Of a stretch of DNA of 28,565 nucleotides, positions 15,637 through 22,956 are shown one piece after another. The stretch is taken from assembly GCA_036267755.1 (NCBI GenBank), contig DATAVK010000146.1:1-28565 (forward strand). The letters run 5' to 3'. The notes under the pieces were generated by a model. It was not told the origin of the DNA, searched no databases, and saw nothing but the letters and a program-made list of their open reading frames with translations. Numbering within the stretch: position 1 is the first letter of the stretch; each line of letters opens with the position of its first letter. A program made the translations under genes and the position numbers. This stretch comes from DATAVK01 sp036267755 (lineage in GTDB: Bacteria; Actinomycetota; Actinomycetes; JAFAQI01).

Positions 15637-16818
15637 CTAGCGAGAGCGGGGCAGGCCGACGATGCGCTCGGCGATGATGTTGCGCAGCACCTCGGAGGTG
15701 CCGGCTTCGATGGTGTTGCCGCGACTGCGCAGTTGCTGGTAGACCCAGTAGCCGTCCCAGACGCCACCCTCGCCGTCGAGCTGGGCGGCGAGCCCGGAGA
15801 TCGACTGGGCGAGCTTGGTGAGGCGCTGGTTGCTCTCGCTCCAGTGCAGCTTCGCGACCGATCCCTCTGGCCCCGGCACGCCGGTCTTCTGCAGCGCCGT
15901 CAGCGAACGGTAGTTGGTGAACCGCAGCGCCTGCAGGTCGATCCACTGCTGGGCGATCTCGTCACGGATCACCGGGTCGTCGGCCGGGCGGGTCCCGTCG
16001 GGTGCCGGTGCGGTCGCGAGCTCCAGCAGCCGGTTGACCTGCCGCTCGAGCGCCGCGGTCAGCGCGAAGCCGAGGGTGCCGCGCTCGTGCAGCAGCGTGG
16101 TCATCGCGACGTTCCAGCCGTCGCCGGGCTGGCCGAGCATCGAGTCGCGGGGCACCCGGACGTCGGTGAAGAAGATCTCGTTGAACTCCGGGTCACCGGT
16201 GATCTGACGCAGCGGCCGAACATCGACGCCGGGGGAGTGCATGTCGACGAGCAGGTAGGACAGGCCGCGGTGCTTCTCGGCGTCCGGATCGGTGCGGACG
16301 ACGAGGATGCACCAGTCGGCGATGTGGGCGTACGACGACCACACCTTCTGACCGTTGACTACCCACTCGTCGCCGTCGAGGACGGCACGGGTCTTGGCGC
16401 CCGCGAGGTCCGACCCACTGCCGGGCTCCGAGAAGCCCTGGCACCAGATCTCCTCACCGGACAGCAGCGGCTCGAGATGCCGCTTCTTCTGCTCCTCGGT
16501 GCCCCACGCGATGATCGTGGGGCCAGCCATGCCGAGACCGATGACCCCGATGTGGTCGGGCGCGCCGATCCGCGCGGTCTCCTCGAGGTAGATGCCCTGG
16601 TGGGTATACGGCGCACCCCCGCCGCCGTACTCCTTCGGCCAGGTCAGTCCGACGTACCCCGCGTCGTAGAGGGTGCGGGTCCATTTCCGCGTGAATCCCT
16701 CGTCCCAACGACCGACCGACGGCGCGCGGCTCGTCCAGTCCTCGGGGAGATTGTCTGCCAGCCATTGCCGGAGCTCGCTGCGGAATGCTGCTTCATCCGG
16801 TGTGTCGCGAAAGTCCAT
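15637..16818 (-). CDS. Acyl-CoA dehydrogenase, probable catalytic subunit
   Basis: A 393-residue acyl-CoA dehydrogenase catalysing FAD-dependent alpha,beta-dehydrogenation of an acyl-CoA. Motifs: WPKEYGGGGAP (60-70), WCQGFSEPGSGSDLAGAKTRA (FAD/substrate loop, 125-145, given here as FSEPGSGSDLAG), WVVNGQKVWSSYAHIADW, and TLLHERGTLG, where Glu245 is the probable base as in FadE26-type mycobacterial enzymes. The C-terminus reads GNTIEAGTSEVLRNIIAERIVGLPR. ATG 16818 is preferred to GTG 16845 because AGGTGG precedes it and family similarity starts at DFRDTPDEA. First gene of the minus-strand operon, divergent from an acyl-CoA ligase 94 bp away. Substrate chain length or sterol nature cannot be told from sequence. 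Confidence 0.93.
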   Translation of the reverse strand: MDFRDTPDEAAFRSELRQWLADNLPEDWTSRAPSVGRWDEGFTRKWTRTLYDAGYVGLTWPKEYGGGGAPYTHQGIYLEETARIGAPDHIGVIGLGMAGPTIIAWGTEEQKKRHLEPLLSGEEIWCQGFSEPGSGSDLAGAKTRAVLDGDEWVVNGQKVWSSYAHIADWCILVVRTDPDAEKHRGLSYLLVDMHSPGVDVRPLRQITGDPEFNEIFFTDVRVPRDSMLGQPGDGWNVAMTTLLHERGTLGFALTAALERQVNRLLELATAPAPDGTRPADDPVIRDEIAQQWIDLQALRFTNYRSLTALQKTGVPGPEGSVAKLHWSESNQRLTKLAQSISGLAAQLDGEGGVWDGYWVYQQLRSRGNTIEAGTSEVLRNIIAERIVGLPRSR

Positions 16819-16884
16819 ATGCCACCTCGCTGTGGTGACCGACACGCACCCTGAAAAGAAAACGTGTGGCCGATGTTCCCGTCA

Positions 16885-16895
16885 GAACGCCGTTC
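16885..16895. promoter_or_regulatory. Short inverted repeat in the divergent acyl-CoA gene promoter region
   Basis: GAACG-C-CGTTC is a perfect 5-bp dyad lying in the 94-bp gap between the divergent acyl-CoA dehydrogenase and acyl-CoA ligase genes. It resembles the AAC/GTT half-sites of TetR-type lipid regulators, but the 3-bp gap between AAC and GTT differs from the 2-bp gap I recall for KstR. A candidate operator only. Confidence 0.25.
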
Positions 16896-16899
16896 GGTG

Positions 16900-16905
16900 C
16901 AGAGT
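16900..16905 (+). promoter_or_regulatory. Candidate -10 box (CAGAGT) of the acyl-CoA ligase gene
   Basis: CAGAGT is a one-mismatch match to TANNNT, 7 bp before the ATG at 16913, again a leaderless spacing. There is no Shine-Dalgarno sequence before that ATG. The GAACGCCGTTC dyad sits just upstream of it, where a repressor would block polymerase. Confidence 0.25.
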
Positions 16906-16912
16906 AGTCCCC

Positions 16913-18448
16913 ATGACGACGACTCTCGCCACCACACCGACCGGTCACAGCCTGCAACGCCTCGCCGAGGCGTCGTGGGAGCGACATGGCGACGGCTCGA
17001 CGCTGGTCTTCGAGTCCGAGCGCTGGACCGGCAGCCAGCTGGCCGACCGGTCTCGCCGGGTGTCGGCCGGCCTGCGGGACGCCGGACTGCGGCCGGGCGA
17101 GCGGGTCGTCGTGTGCATGTCGAACTGCAGCGAGGTCGGGGTCGTCTACCACGCGATCTGGCGAGCCGGCGCTGTCACGACGCCGGTGCTGTTCCTGCTC
17201 AGCGAGGACGAGCTACGGCACGTGCTCGCCGACAGCGAGGCGGCGTACGTGGTCACGACACCGGAGTTCCTGCCGAAGGTCGAGGCGGCCGCCAAGGGCG
17301 TCGACACCTTGCGAGGCATCGTGCTCGCCGGGCCTGCGACACCCGCGACGATTACCTTCGCCGAGCTGGAGGCGGCGGCGCCAGGTGACCTCGTCGACCG
17401 CGACCCGGGTGAGCTGGCGGCACTGCTCTACACCGGCGGGACAACCGGGCGGTCGAAGGGCGTGATGCTCAGCCACGACGCGATGTCGACCTCCGCCTGG
17501 GCCGCGGTGACGATGGGCTACGACCCGGAACAGACGGTCAGCTTGGTGCCGCTGCCGCTCTCGCATGCCTACGGCCTGCTGGTCCAGACCCTCGCGCTGC
17601 ACGCTCCCGATCCGGGGACCGCGGTGCTGATGCGGTGGTTCGACCCGGTTGGCTGGCTCGATCTGGCCGAGCAGCACGCGGTGAACCTCGGTGCCGTGGT
17701 CCCGTCGATGCTTCAGATGCTGCTCGCGCAGCCGCTCGAGGAGCGTGACCTGTCGTCGCTGCGTCGGATCTCGTCCGGCGCCGCCCCGCTGCTGGCGGAG
17801 ACCCGGGAGCAGTTCCAGCGCCGGCTGCCATGGTGCGAGCTGGCGGAAGGCTACGGCTGCACCGAGAGCGCCGCGCTGATCTCGACGTCACCGCTGGGCG
17901 GCATCCGGCCGGGCAGCGTGGGGAAGCCGGCGCCGGGCGTCGAGGTGCGGATCGAGCTCGCCGACGGCTCCGAGGGCACGGTGGGTCAGGACGGCGAGAT
18001 CACCGTGCGGGGATCCAACGTGATGACCGGCTACTGGAACTCCGACGCCGAAACCGCCCACGCCTTGCGCGACGGCTGGCTGCACACGGGGGACGTCGGC
18101 CGGTTGGACGAGGACGGCTACCTCTACGTCGTCGACCGGCTCAAGGACCTCATCATCCGCAGCGGCATCAACGTCTACCCGCGCGACGTCGAGGACGTCA
18201 TGCTCACTCACCCGGACGTCGTCGCCTCGGCGGTTGTAGGTCGCCCGGATCCGACGTACGGCGAGGAGGTCGTCGCGTTCGTGCAGCTACGGCCGGGCGC
18301 GACCGTCACCGAGGCCGAGCTCGTCGCGTTCGCACGTGACCACATCTCCCGGGCGAAGTACCCGCGCGAGGTCAGGATCATCGACGCGATCCCGCTCACC
18401 AGCGTCCTGAAGACCGACCGGAAAGCCGTCCGCGCCCTCCTGGTCTGA
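16913..18448 (+). CDS. Fatty-acid/aryl acyl-CoA ligase (FadD-like AMP-binding enzyme)
   Basis: A 511-residue adenylate-forming enzyme that activates a carboxylic acid to its acyl-CoA via an acyl-AMP. Motifs: the P-loop LLYTGGTTGRSKGVMLSH, LPLSHAYGL, SSGAAPL, EGYGCTESAALI, WLHTGDVGRLDEDGYLYVVD and the hinge RLKDLIIRSGINVYPRDVED. The C-terminus has LTSVLKTDRKAVRALL, with the A10-type Lys before the end. The open frame extends back to 16673, but that part overlaps the dehydrogenase gene; ATG 16913 directly precedes family similarity. Divergent from two acyl-CoA dehydrogenases, so it probably supplies their substrate. The specific acid is unknown. Confidence 0.92.
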   Translation: MTTTLATTPTGHSLQRLAEASWERHGDGSTLVFESERWTGSQLADRSRRVSAGLRDAGLRPGERVVVCMSNCSEVGVVYHAIWRAGAVTTPVLFLLSEDELRHVLADSEAAYVVTTPEFLPKVEAAAKGVDTLRGIVLAGPATPATITFAELEAAAPGDLVDRDPGELAALLYTGGTTGRSKGVMLSHDAMSTSAWAAVTMGYDPEQTVSLVPLPLSHAYGLLVQTLALHAPDPGTAVLMRWFDPVGWLDLAEQHAVNLGAVVPSMLQMLLAQPLEERDLSSLRRISSGAAPLLAETREQFQRRLPWCELAEGYGCTESAALISTSPLGGIRPGSVGKPAPGVEVRIELADGSEGTVGQDGEITVRGSNVMTGYWNSDAETAHALRDGWLHTGDVGRLDEDGYLYVVDRLKDLIIRSGINVYPRDVEDVMLTHPDVVASAVVGRPDPTYGEEVVAFVQLRPGATVTEAELVAFARDHISRAKYPREVRIIDAIPLTSVLKTDRKAVRALLV

Positions 18449-18541
18449 ACCAATGGCCCATTGGTGTGGCTATAGCCGCATCAATGGGCCATGCGTGTGG
18501 TCCTGGCCGAATCAATGGGCCATGCGTGTGGTCAGTCGATC
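18449..18541. repeat. Three 31-bp tandem repeat units between convergent genes
   Basis: Units at 18449-18479, 18480-18510 and 18511-18541. The second and third share an exact 23-base block starting ATCAATGGGCCATGCG; the first matches the second at 22 of 31 positions. Each unit has an ATGG-N-CCAT dyad; in the first it extends to CCAATGG-C-CCATTGG (18450-18464), followed by the perfect palindrome GGCTATAGCC (18468-18477). The third unit runs into the stop end of the gamma-carbonic-anhydrase-like gene. The array may act as a terminator or be a remnant of an interspersed repeat. No T-tract follows. Confidence 0.9.
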
Positions 18542-19050
18542 CGGCGGAGGTCGCGCTTGTAGCGGGCACCGTTCTCGACATAGAGGTCCGCGCTGATCTG
18601 GAGCACCCCCTCGGGAACGGCGTCAAGCTTGATCTTCGCCGGTACGCCGAGCGCCATCGCGCGCGACGGCACCTCCATGTCGTTCGGGACGACGGCCCCC
18701 GCACCGACCAGGGCTCCGGTGTGGACCACCGCTCGGTGCAGCACCACTGAGCCGGATCCCACCAGGCTGCCGTCCTCGATGGTGCATCCCTCCAGGTGGG
18801 CGAGGTGGCCAATCGTGCAGTCGTTCCCGATCCGGGTCGGGTGATCCGCGGTGGCGTGGATGATGCTGCCGTCCTGGATGGACGTGCGGGCGCCGACTCT
18901 GATCTCGCCGTAGTCGCCGCGGAGCACGGCACCTGGCCAGATCGAGGCCTGCGGCCCGATCGTGACCGCGCCGATCACGACGGCATCGGGATGGACGAAG
19001 GCGCTGTCGTCGACGCTCGGAGTCCGGTCGCCGAGTGCGTACTGAACCAC
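18532..19050 (-). CDS. Gamma-carbonic-anhydrase-like hexapeptide-repeat protein
   Basis: A 172-residue left-handed beta-helix protein of the YrdA/PaaY group: repeated [LIV]-G-x4 hexapeptides run from DAVVIGAVTIGPQASIWPG to LVGAGAVVPNDMEVPS, then a C-terminal helix. Candidate zinc ligands are His65 (SIIHATADH) and His82 (TIGHLAHLEG). The position equivalent to the third His of archaeal Cam appears to be Glu87, with His85 nearby, so carbonic anhydrase activity is doubtful. GTG 19050 is preferred because AGAAGGG lies just upstream and the family usually begins at VVQYALGD; ATG 19095 would add 15 residues without a ribosome-binding site. Its stop lies in the last unit of the 31-bp repeat. Divergent from DUF4193. 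Confidence 0.85.
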   Translation of the reverse strand: MVQYALGDRTPSVDDSAFVHPDAVVIGAVTIGPQASIWPGAVLRGDYGEIRVGARTSIQDGSIIHATADHPTRIGNDCTIGHLAHLEGCTIEDGSLVGSGSVVLHRAVVHTGALVGAGAVVPNDMEVPSRAMALGVPAKIKLDAVPEGVLQISADLYVENGARYKRDLRRID

Positions 19051-19271
19051 TGGGGCCCTTCTGTCGAAGTGTGTGAGAGGGGATCTGAAGGGCATGGTGA
19101 CAGGCGAAGATCAGCGCATTGCGGCCGGGCATCACGCAGCGTTCATCGGTTTCCGGTACCGTGCGCGGCGCGCGAGTGGGGCGACGGGCAGAACTGCCGC
19201 AGTGAATCGGGCATAAAACTCGGGCTGTGGCGTTAGTGCTCGCGCAGGGCTTCAACAGAGAGCAGGACCTC
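19051..19271. promoter_or_regulatory. Divergent intergenic region between the gamma-CA-like and DUF4193 genes
   Basis: About 220 bp that should hold two promoters. On the plus strand, TACCGT (within TTTCCGGTACCGT, near 19150-19163) and CATAAA (near 19210) are possible -10 boxes, but neither has a clear -35. CGGTACCG is an 8-bp palindrome. A CAGGAC before ATG 19272 may be a weak ribosome-binding site. Nothing else recognised. Confidence 0.3.
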
Positions 19272-19562
19272 ATGGCTACCGATTACGACCAACCACGTAC
19301 GACTGACGACGACACGACCGAAGACAGCATCGAAGAGCTCAAGGCGCGGCGTGATGCCCAGGCGGGCGCCGTCGACGTTGACGAGGCCGAGCTGGCCGAG
19401 TCGCTCGAGCTGCCGGGCGCCGACCTATCCGGTGAGGAACTCACCGTCCGGGTCGTCCCGCGGCAGGCCGACGAGTTCACGTGCAACCGCTGTTTCCTGG
19501 TGCGTCACCGCAGCCAGCTCGCAGACGTCAAGAAGGGCATCTGCAGGGAGTGCGCGGCCTGA
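19272..19562 (+). CDS. DUF4193 family protein
   Basis: A 96-residue small acidic protein of the actinobacterial DUF4193 family (Rv2699c-like). Recognisable segments are MATDYDQPR, EDSIEELKARRD (about residues 18-29), ELPGADLSGEELTVRVVPRQADEF and the C-terminal zinc ribbon TCNRCFLVRHRSQLADVKKGICRECAA, with two CxxC pairs (shown in parts: TCNRCFLV and GICRECAA). Function unknown; the ribbon suggests nucleic acid or protein binding. The frame is open to 19227, but ATG 19272 begins exactly at family similarity. It overlaps or abuts the next gene, with which it is probably co-expressed. Confidence 0.93.
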   Translation: MATDYDQPRTTDDDTTEDSIEELKARRDAQAGAVDVDEAELAESLELPGADLSGEELTVRVVPRQADEFTCNRCFLVRHRSQLADVKKGICRECAA

Positions 19563-20314
19563 GTCAGCAAAGACCGGAGCGTCCTCGCGACGCTCCTGAG
19601 CACGAAATCCCGGCCGTCATCCATGAGCTGCTCAGTGGCGGGGTGACGGACCGGCGTGCACGAGTCGGACTGCTTCGGCGGCTGGCGGTGGCATTGGCGG
19701 GCAGCGCCCGACGGGCCGGCGCCGCCGCCGTGGGCAGCGGGCGCTGGATCACCGACAGCGTGACGGAGACCGCGCCCCATATCCCGATCCGCGATCTTTC
19801 TACCCTGAGCGAGCACCACGGTGGTCTGCAGGGCAACGCGTTGGCCGAGGCGCTGGTCGCCACTGCCGCCAGGTCCACCGGCGCGATCGGCGTGGCTGGC
19901 GGACTGGTGGCCTCGCTCGAGCTCGCCACCCCACCCCTGCTGCTGACCACGCCGGTGCAGGTCGCCGCCGAGACCCTCGCCGTCGTCGCGATCGAGTTGA
20001 AGCTCGTCGCCGAGCTGCACGAGGTCTATGGCCAGCCCGCCGCTGGGACTGCCGCGGTCAAGACCGCGGCCTACCTCGGTGCCTGGACCCGCCGCCACGC
20101 GCTGGTGCGCACCCCGGGTCGGGGCGGTGTCATCATCACCCTCAATGCCGGTCGTCGCGAGCTGAGACGGCGGATTCTCCGCCGCGCCGGCACCAACATG
20201 ACGACCGTCATCCCGTTCCTGGGCGGCGCGGTCGCCGGCGGCACCCTGAACGCCCGTGAGACCCGACGACTCGCCGAGCGGATGGTGCGCGAGCTCGGCG
20301 GCCAGCTGTCCTGA
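19550..20314 (+). CDS. Conserved hydrophobic hypothetical protein
   Basis: A roughly 254-residue protein I do not recognise as a named family. A charged N-terminal part (RPERPRDAPEHEIPAVIHELL) is followed by Ala-rich helices. There are long hydrophobic stretches near residues 118-155 (AIGVAGGLVASLELATPPLLL, TTPVQVAAETLAVVAIEL) and a C-terminal glycine-rich hydrophobic turn (TTVIPFLGGAVAGGTLNA) before a charged helix. It could associate with the membrane. GTG 19550 overlaps DUF4193 by 13 bp; CTG 19559 would form a CTGA overlap with the DUF4193 stop. Position right after DUF4193 suggests linked expression. It converges on the alpha/beta hydrolase gene with 10 bp between stops. Confidence 0.75.
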   Translation: MRGLSQQRPERPRDAPEHEIPAVIHELLSGGVTDRRARVGLLRRLAVALAGSARRAGAAAVGSGRWITDSVTETAPHIPIRDLSTLSEHHGGLQGNALAEALVATAARSTGAIGVAGGLVASLELATPPLLLTTPVQVAAETLAVVAIELKLVAELHEVYGQPAAGTAAVKTAAYLGAWTRRHALVRTPGRGGVIITLNAGRRELRRRILRRAGTNMTTVIPFLGGAVAGGTLNARETRRLAERMVRELGGQLS

Positions 20315-20324
20315 ACGGCAGGGC

Positions 20325-21536
20325 TCAGCCGGTGAGAAACTCCCGGACCAGCTCGCTCGTCGCCTGCGGATGTTCGAACTGCGGGACGTGACCGCAGTCG
20401 GGCAGGACGACCGACTGCGCAGCCGGGACCGCCTCGACGACGTGCCGCTCGAACGACGACGGCACCAGCCAGTCCCGGTCGCCCCACACGAACAGTGAGG
20501 GTGTCGACAGCCGCGGCAGCCGATCCCAGAACCCATCGTCGCCATACGCCGGATCGAGGTAGATCTGGCGCAGCGTTGCGTAGAACGCCCGACGGTGCCC
20601 GTAGCGGCGCATGATCCGGATGTACTCGTCCGCGGCAGCGTCGTACCACGGGCCCGGCAGCCGGTCGGGTTCGGCGAAGAAGCTCCGGATCGCGCGGACC
20701 ACCATGCAGTGCGGCATCGGAGCCCGCAGCACGACAGCGTCCGGGGTCAGCAGCTTGACCAGCGGCACGAACTGCCGCATCCGCCGGAACGCCGGTGACG
20801 GGCAGAGCAACACCATCCGGGTGACCGAGACGGGCGCGGTCAGCGCGGTCTCGATCGCTACCCGGCCCCCGAGGGAGTTGCCGACGATGGCGGCCCTCGT
20901 CGCGCCGAGCTCGGTCTGGAATGCCTGCACCCAGCCGGCGAGGTCGCTCGGGCGATACCGCCACCGCGGCGCGGCCGAGCCGCCGAAACCGGGGAAGTCT
21001 GGCGCGAGGACCCGGTGATCCTGGGCCAGGTCGGCGATCAATGGCAGCATCGAGGCGTTGGTGCCACCGAGGCCGTGCAGCAGCAGGACGGCCGGCGCAT
21101 CGGACGGCCCCGCCTCCAGATAGGCGCAGTGGACCCCCATGACCCGCCGGGTCTTGGCCACCGGCTGGGTGACGGCCCGCTCGCCGACGTCGAACGCCCC
21201 GTCGATCTGCAGCGCGAACGCCAGGTCGCCCCGCACCGTCAGGCCATGGTCGAGGAACGCTTCCACCCCGCTGATCCGCCCTTCGAGGACGGCGGCAAGT
21301 GTCGAGGCGTCGGCCCTGATGGTCGCCCGGGCCCGCGAGTCGCGACCCCGCAGCAGCCGCACCCGACCGTCGTGGAACCGCACGGTCCACGCCCCGACCG
21401 GGGGAGCGTCGAACACCACGGATCCGCGCTCCTCGGCCAGCGCCATCCCGACGCCCTGGCGCACCCGGGCGCTGAACAGCCCGTCGAGGTTGGGTATCGC
21501 CGCCAGGGTGCGGATCGCGCCGGCCCTGTGCGTCAC
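20325..21536 (-). CDS. SCP2-like sterol-binding domain fused to an alpha/beta hydrolase
   Basis: A 403-residue two-domain protein. Residues about 18-118 look like an SCP2 lipid-carrier domain (GSVVFDAPPVGAWTVRFHDG, IRADASTLAAVLEGRISGVEAF, LTVRGDLAFALQ). Residues about 133-403 form an alpha/beta hydrolase: oxyanion segment LLHGLGGTN, nucleophile elbow GNSLGG (Ser221), Asp355 in WGDRDWLVP and His383 in DCGHVPQFEHP. It may hydrolyse an ester or thioester of a lipid held by the carrier domain (inference). GTG 21536 begins 4 bp after the amidase stop, so it is the third gene of the DUF4235-amidase operon. The longer open frame to 21641 lies inside the amidase gene. Confidence 0.88.
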   Translation of the reverse strand: MTHRAGAIRTLAAIPNLDGLFSARVRQGVGMALAEERGSVVFDAPPVGAWTVRFHDGRVRLLRGRDSRARATIRADASTLAAVLEGRISGVEAFLDHGLTVRGDLAFALQIDGAFDVGERAVTQPVAKTRRVMGVHCAYLEAGPSDAPAVLLLHGLGGTNASMLPLIADLAQDHRVLAPDFPGFGGSAAPRWRYRPSDLAGWVQAFQTELGATRAAIVGNSLGGRVAIETALTAPVSVTRMVLLCPSPAFRRMRQFVPLVKLLTPDAVVLRAPMPHCMVVRAIRSFFAEPDRLPGPWYDAAADEYIRIMRRYGHRRAFYATLRQIYLDPAYGDDGFWDRLPRLSTPSLFVWGDRDWLVPSSFERHVVEAVPAAQSVVLPDCGHVPQFEHPQATSELVREFLTG

Positions 21537-21540
21537 TTGA

Positions 21541-22956
21541 TCACGGTAACGAGCGCACCGCGGGACGCCCTTCGACGCGCCGGTCGAGCCATCCCGCGAC
21601 CGGCTCCACCGCCGCCGCGACCTGGAGCAGCAGCGCCTCACTGCCGAGCGGACCCACCAGCTGCACCCCTACCGGGATGCCACTGGGGGTCGTGAACACC
21701 GGCAGGTTGAGGGCGGGGAACCCGCAGGCGTTCCACGGGCTCGTGTACGCCGCACACGGGGTCATCAGCGTCAGCGTTCGGGCCAGGCCGCGACCGGCGA
21801 GGCTGCCGGCCCAGCGTGGCAGCACCGGCATCGTTGGCGTCAGCAGCAGGTCTACGGAGTCGAAGAAACCGGCCATCCGGGACCCGAAGTCCGCCCCCTG
21901 GCCCCGCGCCCACGGCACCGAGGTCTCGGGCAGCCGCCGGCCGATGGCAGCCAGCGACCGGGTGCGCGGCTCAGTCGCCCCCGGATCGGCCAGCTGTGAC
22001 ACATCGTGGGCGACGCCGGCGAGATACCGCGCGGAGACCGACTGCGGCAGCGTCCGACCGTACGGCGGATCCCGCTCGATCACGGTGAGACCCAGCCCGC
22101 GCAGGATCCCGACCGCGGCATCGAGCGCGGCCTTGACCGCAGGGCCGGGACGTATCGGTGTCGCCGCGTGGCTAGTCACCGCGATCCGCAGGCCGGTCGG
22201 TGGTTCGTCGAGGCCCTCCGCCAGCCGGGTGGCGCCCGCAGTGGCGATGTCGAGCAGGACCGCTGTGTCACGCACCGACCGAGTGAGGAAGCCGGCGTGC
22301 GACATCCCGTTCCAGTGATCCGGGTCCGGGCCTAGCGGCACCAGGCCGTGGGACGGCTTGAGACCGACGAGCCCGCAGGCTGATGCCGGGATTCGGATCG
22401 AGCCGAGACCGTCGGTGGCGTGGGCCGCCGGCACCATGCCGGCGGCGACTGCGGCCGCGGACCCGCCACTGGACCCGCCCGGGGAGCGATCCGGCGCCCA
22501 GGGGTTGCGGGTGATGCCGAAGCATCGCGACTCGGTGGCAGCCCACAATGCCAGCTCCGGCAGGTGGGTCTTGCCCAGCACGATCAGCCCGGCCGCGCGG
22601 AGTCGGCGTACCAGCTCGTCATCGGCGGTCGCGACCGGCTCGGGAGAGCCGCTGCCGAGAAACGAAGGTTGCCCCGCGAGGGCGACGTTGTCCTTGATCG
22701 CGATCGGGACGCCGAGCAGCGGCCGGGTGTCGCCCTCTCGCCGGGCGGTGTCAGCCTCGACGGCGGCCTGCCGGACCTGGTCGGCGAGAACCACCCGGAA
22801 CGCGTGGGTCCGCAGGTCAAGCCGGTCGATGCGCCGGAGCAGCAGGTCGACGAGCCCGACCGAGTCGATCCGGCCGTCGCGCAGCATGCCGGCTTGGCCG
22901 ACAACCCCGGCGTAGGCGATCGCATCCTCGTCGATCGGCGCCGCCGCCGTGGTCAC
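21541..22956 (-). CDS. Amidase signature family hydrolase
   Basis: A 471-residue amidase with the Ser-cis-Ser-Lys machinery: Lys88 in GVPIAIKDN, the glycine/serine loop SPGGSSGGSAAAVAAGM (cis-Ser at 162/163) and catalytic Ser186 in ATDGLGSIRIPASACG. The oxyanion-loop sequence has Leu184 where relatives normally have Gly (DGGGSIR or DTGGSIR). The C-terminal part includes GFPALNLPVFTTPSGIPVGVQLVGP, typical of the family. It hydrolyses a carboxamide, but the substrate is not predictable, and the absence of gatB/gatC nearby argues against GatA. GTG 22956 overlaps the DUF4235 stop by 4 bp, defining this start and the operon; the open frame to 23007 is inside DUF4235. Confidence 0.92.
   Translation of the reverse strand: MTTAAAPIDEDAIAYAGVVGQAGMLRDGRIDSVGLVDLLLRRIDRLDLRTHAFRVVLADQVRQAAVEADTARREGDTRPLLGVPIAIKDNVALAGQPSFLGSGSPEPVATADDELVRRLRAAGLIVLGKTHLPELALWAATESRCFGITRNPWAPDRSPGGSSGGSAAAVAAGMVPAAHATDGLGSIRIPASACGLVGLKPSHGLVPLGPDPDHWNGMSHAGFLTRSVRDTAVLLDIATAGATRLAEGLDEPPTGLRIAVTSHAATPIRPGPAVKAALDAAVGILRGLGLTVIERDPPYGRTLPQSVSARYLAGVAHDVSQLADPGATEPRTRSLAAIGRRLPETSVPWARGQGADFGSRMAGFFDSVDLLLTPTMPVLPRWAGSLAGRGLARTLTLMTPCAAYTSPWNACGFPALNLPVFTTPSGIPVGVQLVGPLGSEALLLQVAAAVEPVAGWLDRRVEGRPAVRSLP

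Noticed and set aside
14674..16854. 726-codon plus-strand open frame opposite the acyl-CoA dehydrogenases
   Set aside because: No domain or start context; the minus strand encodes two full acyl-CoA dehydrogenases with all motifs.
18449..18541. Possible CRISPR array
   Set aside because: The 31-bp units are directly contiguous with no variable spacers, there are only three, and no cas gene is present.
21541..22956. GatA subunit of Glu-tRNA(Gln) amidotransferase
   Set aside because: No gatB or gatC nearby, and the catalytic segment matches the general amidase subfamily rather than GatA.
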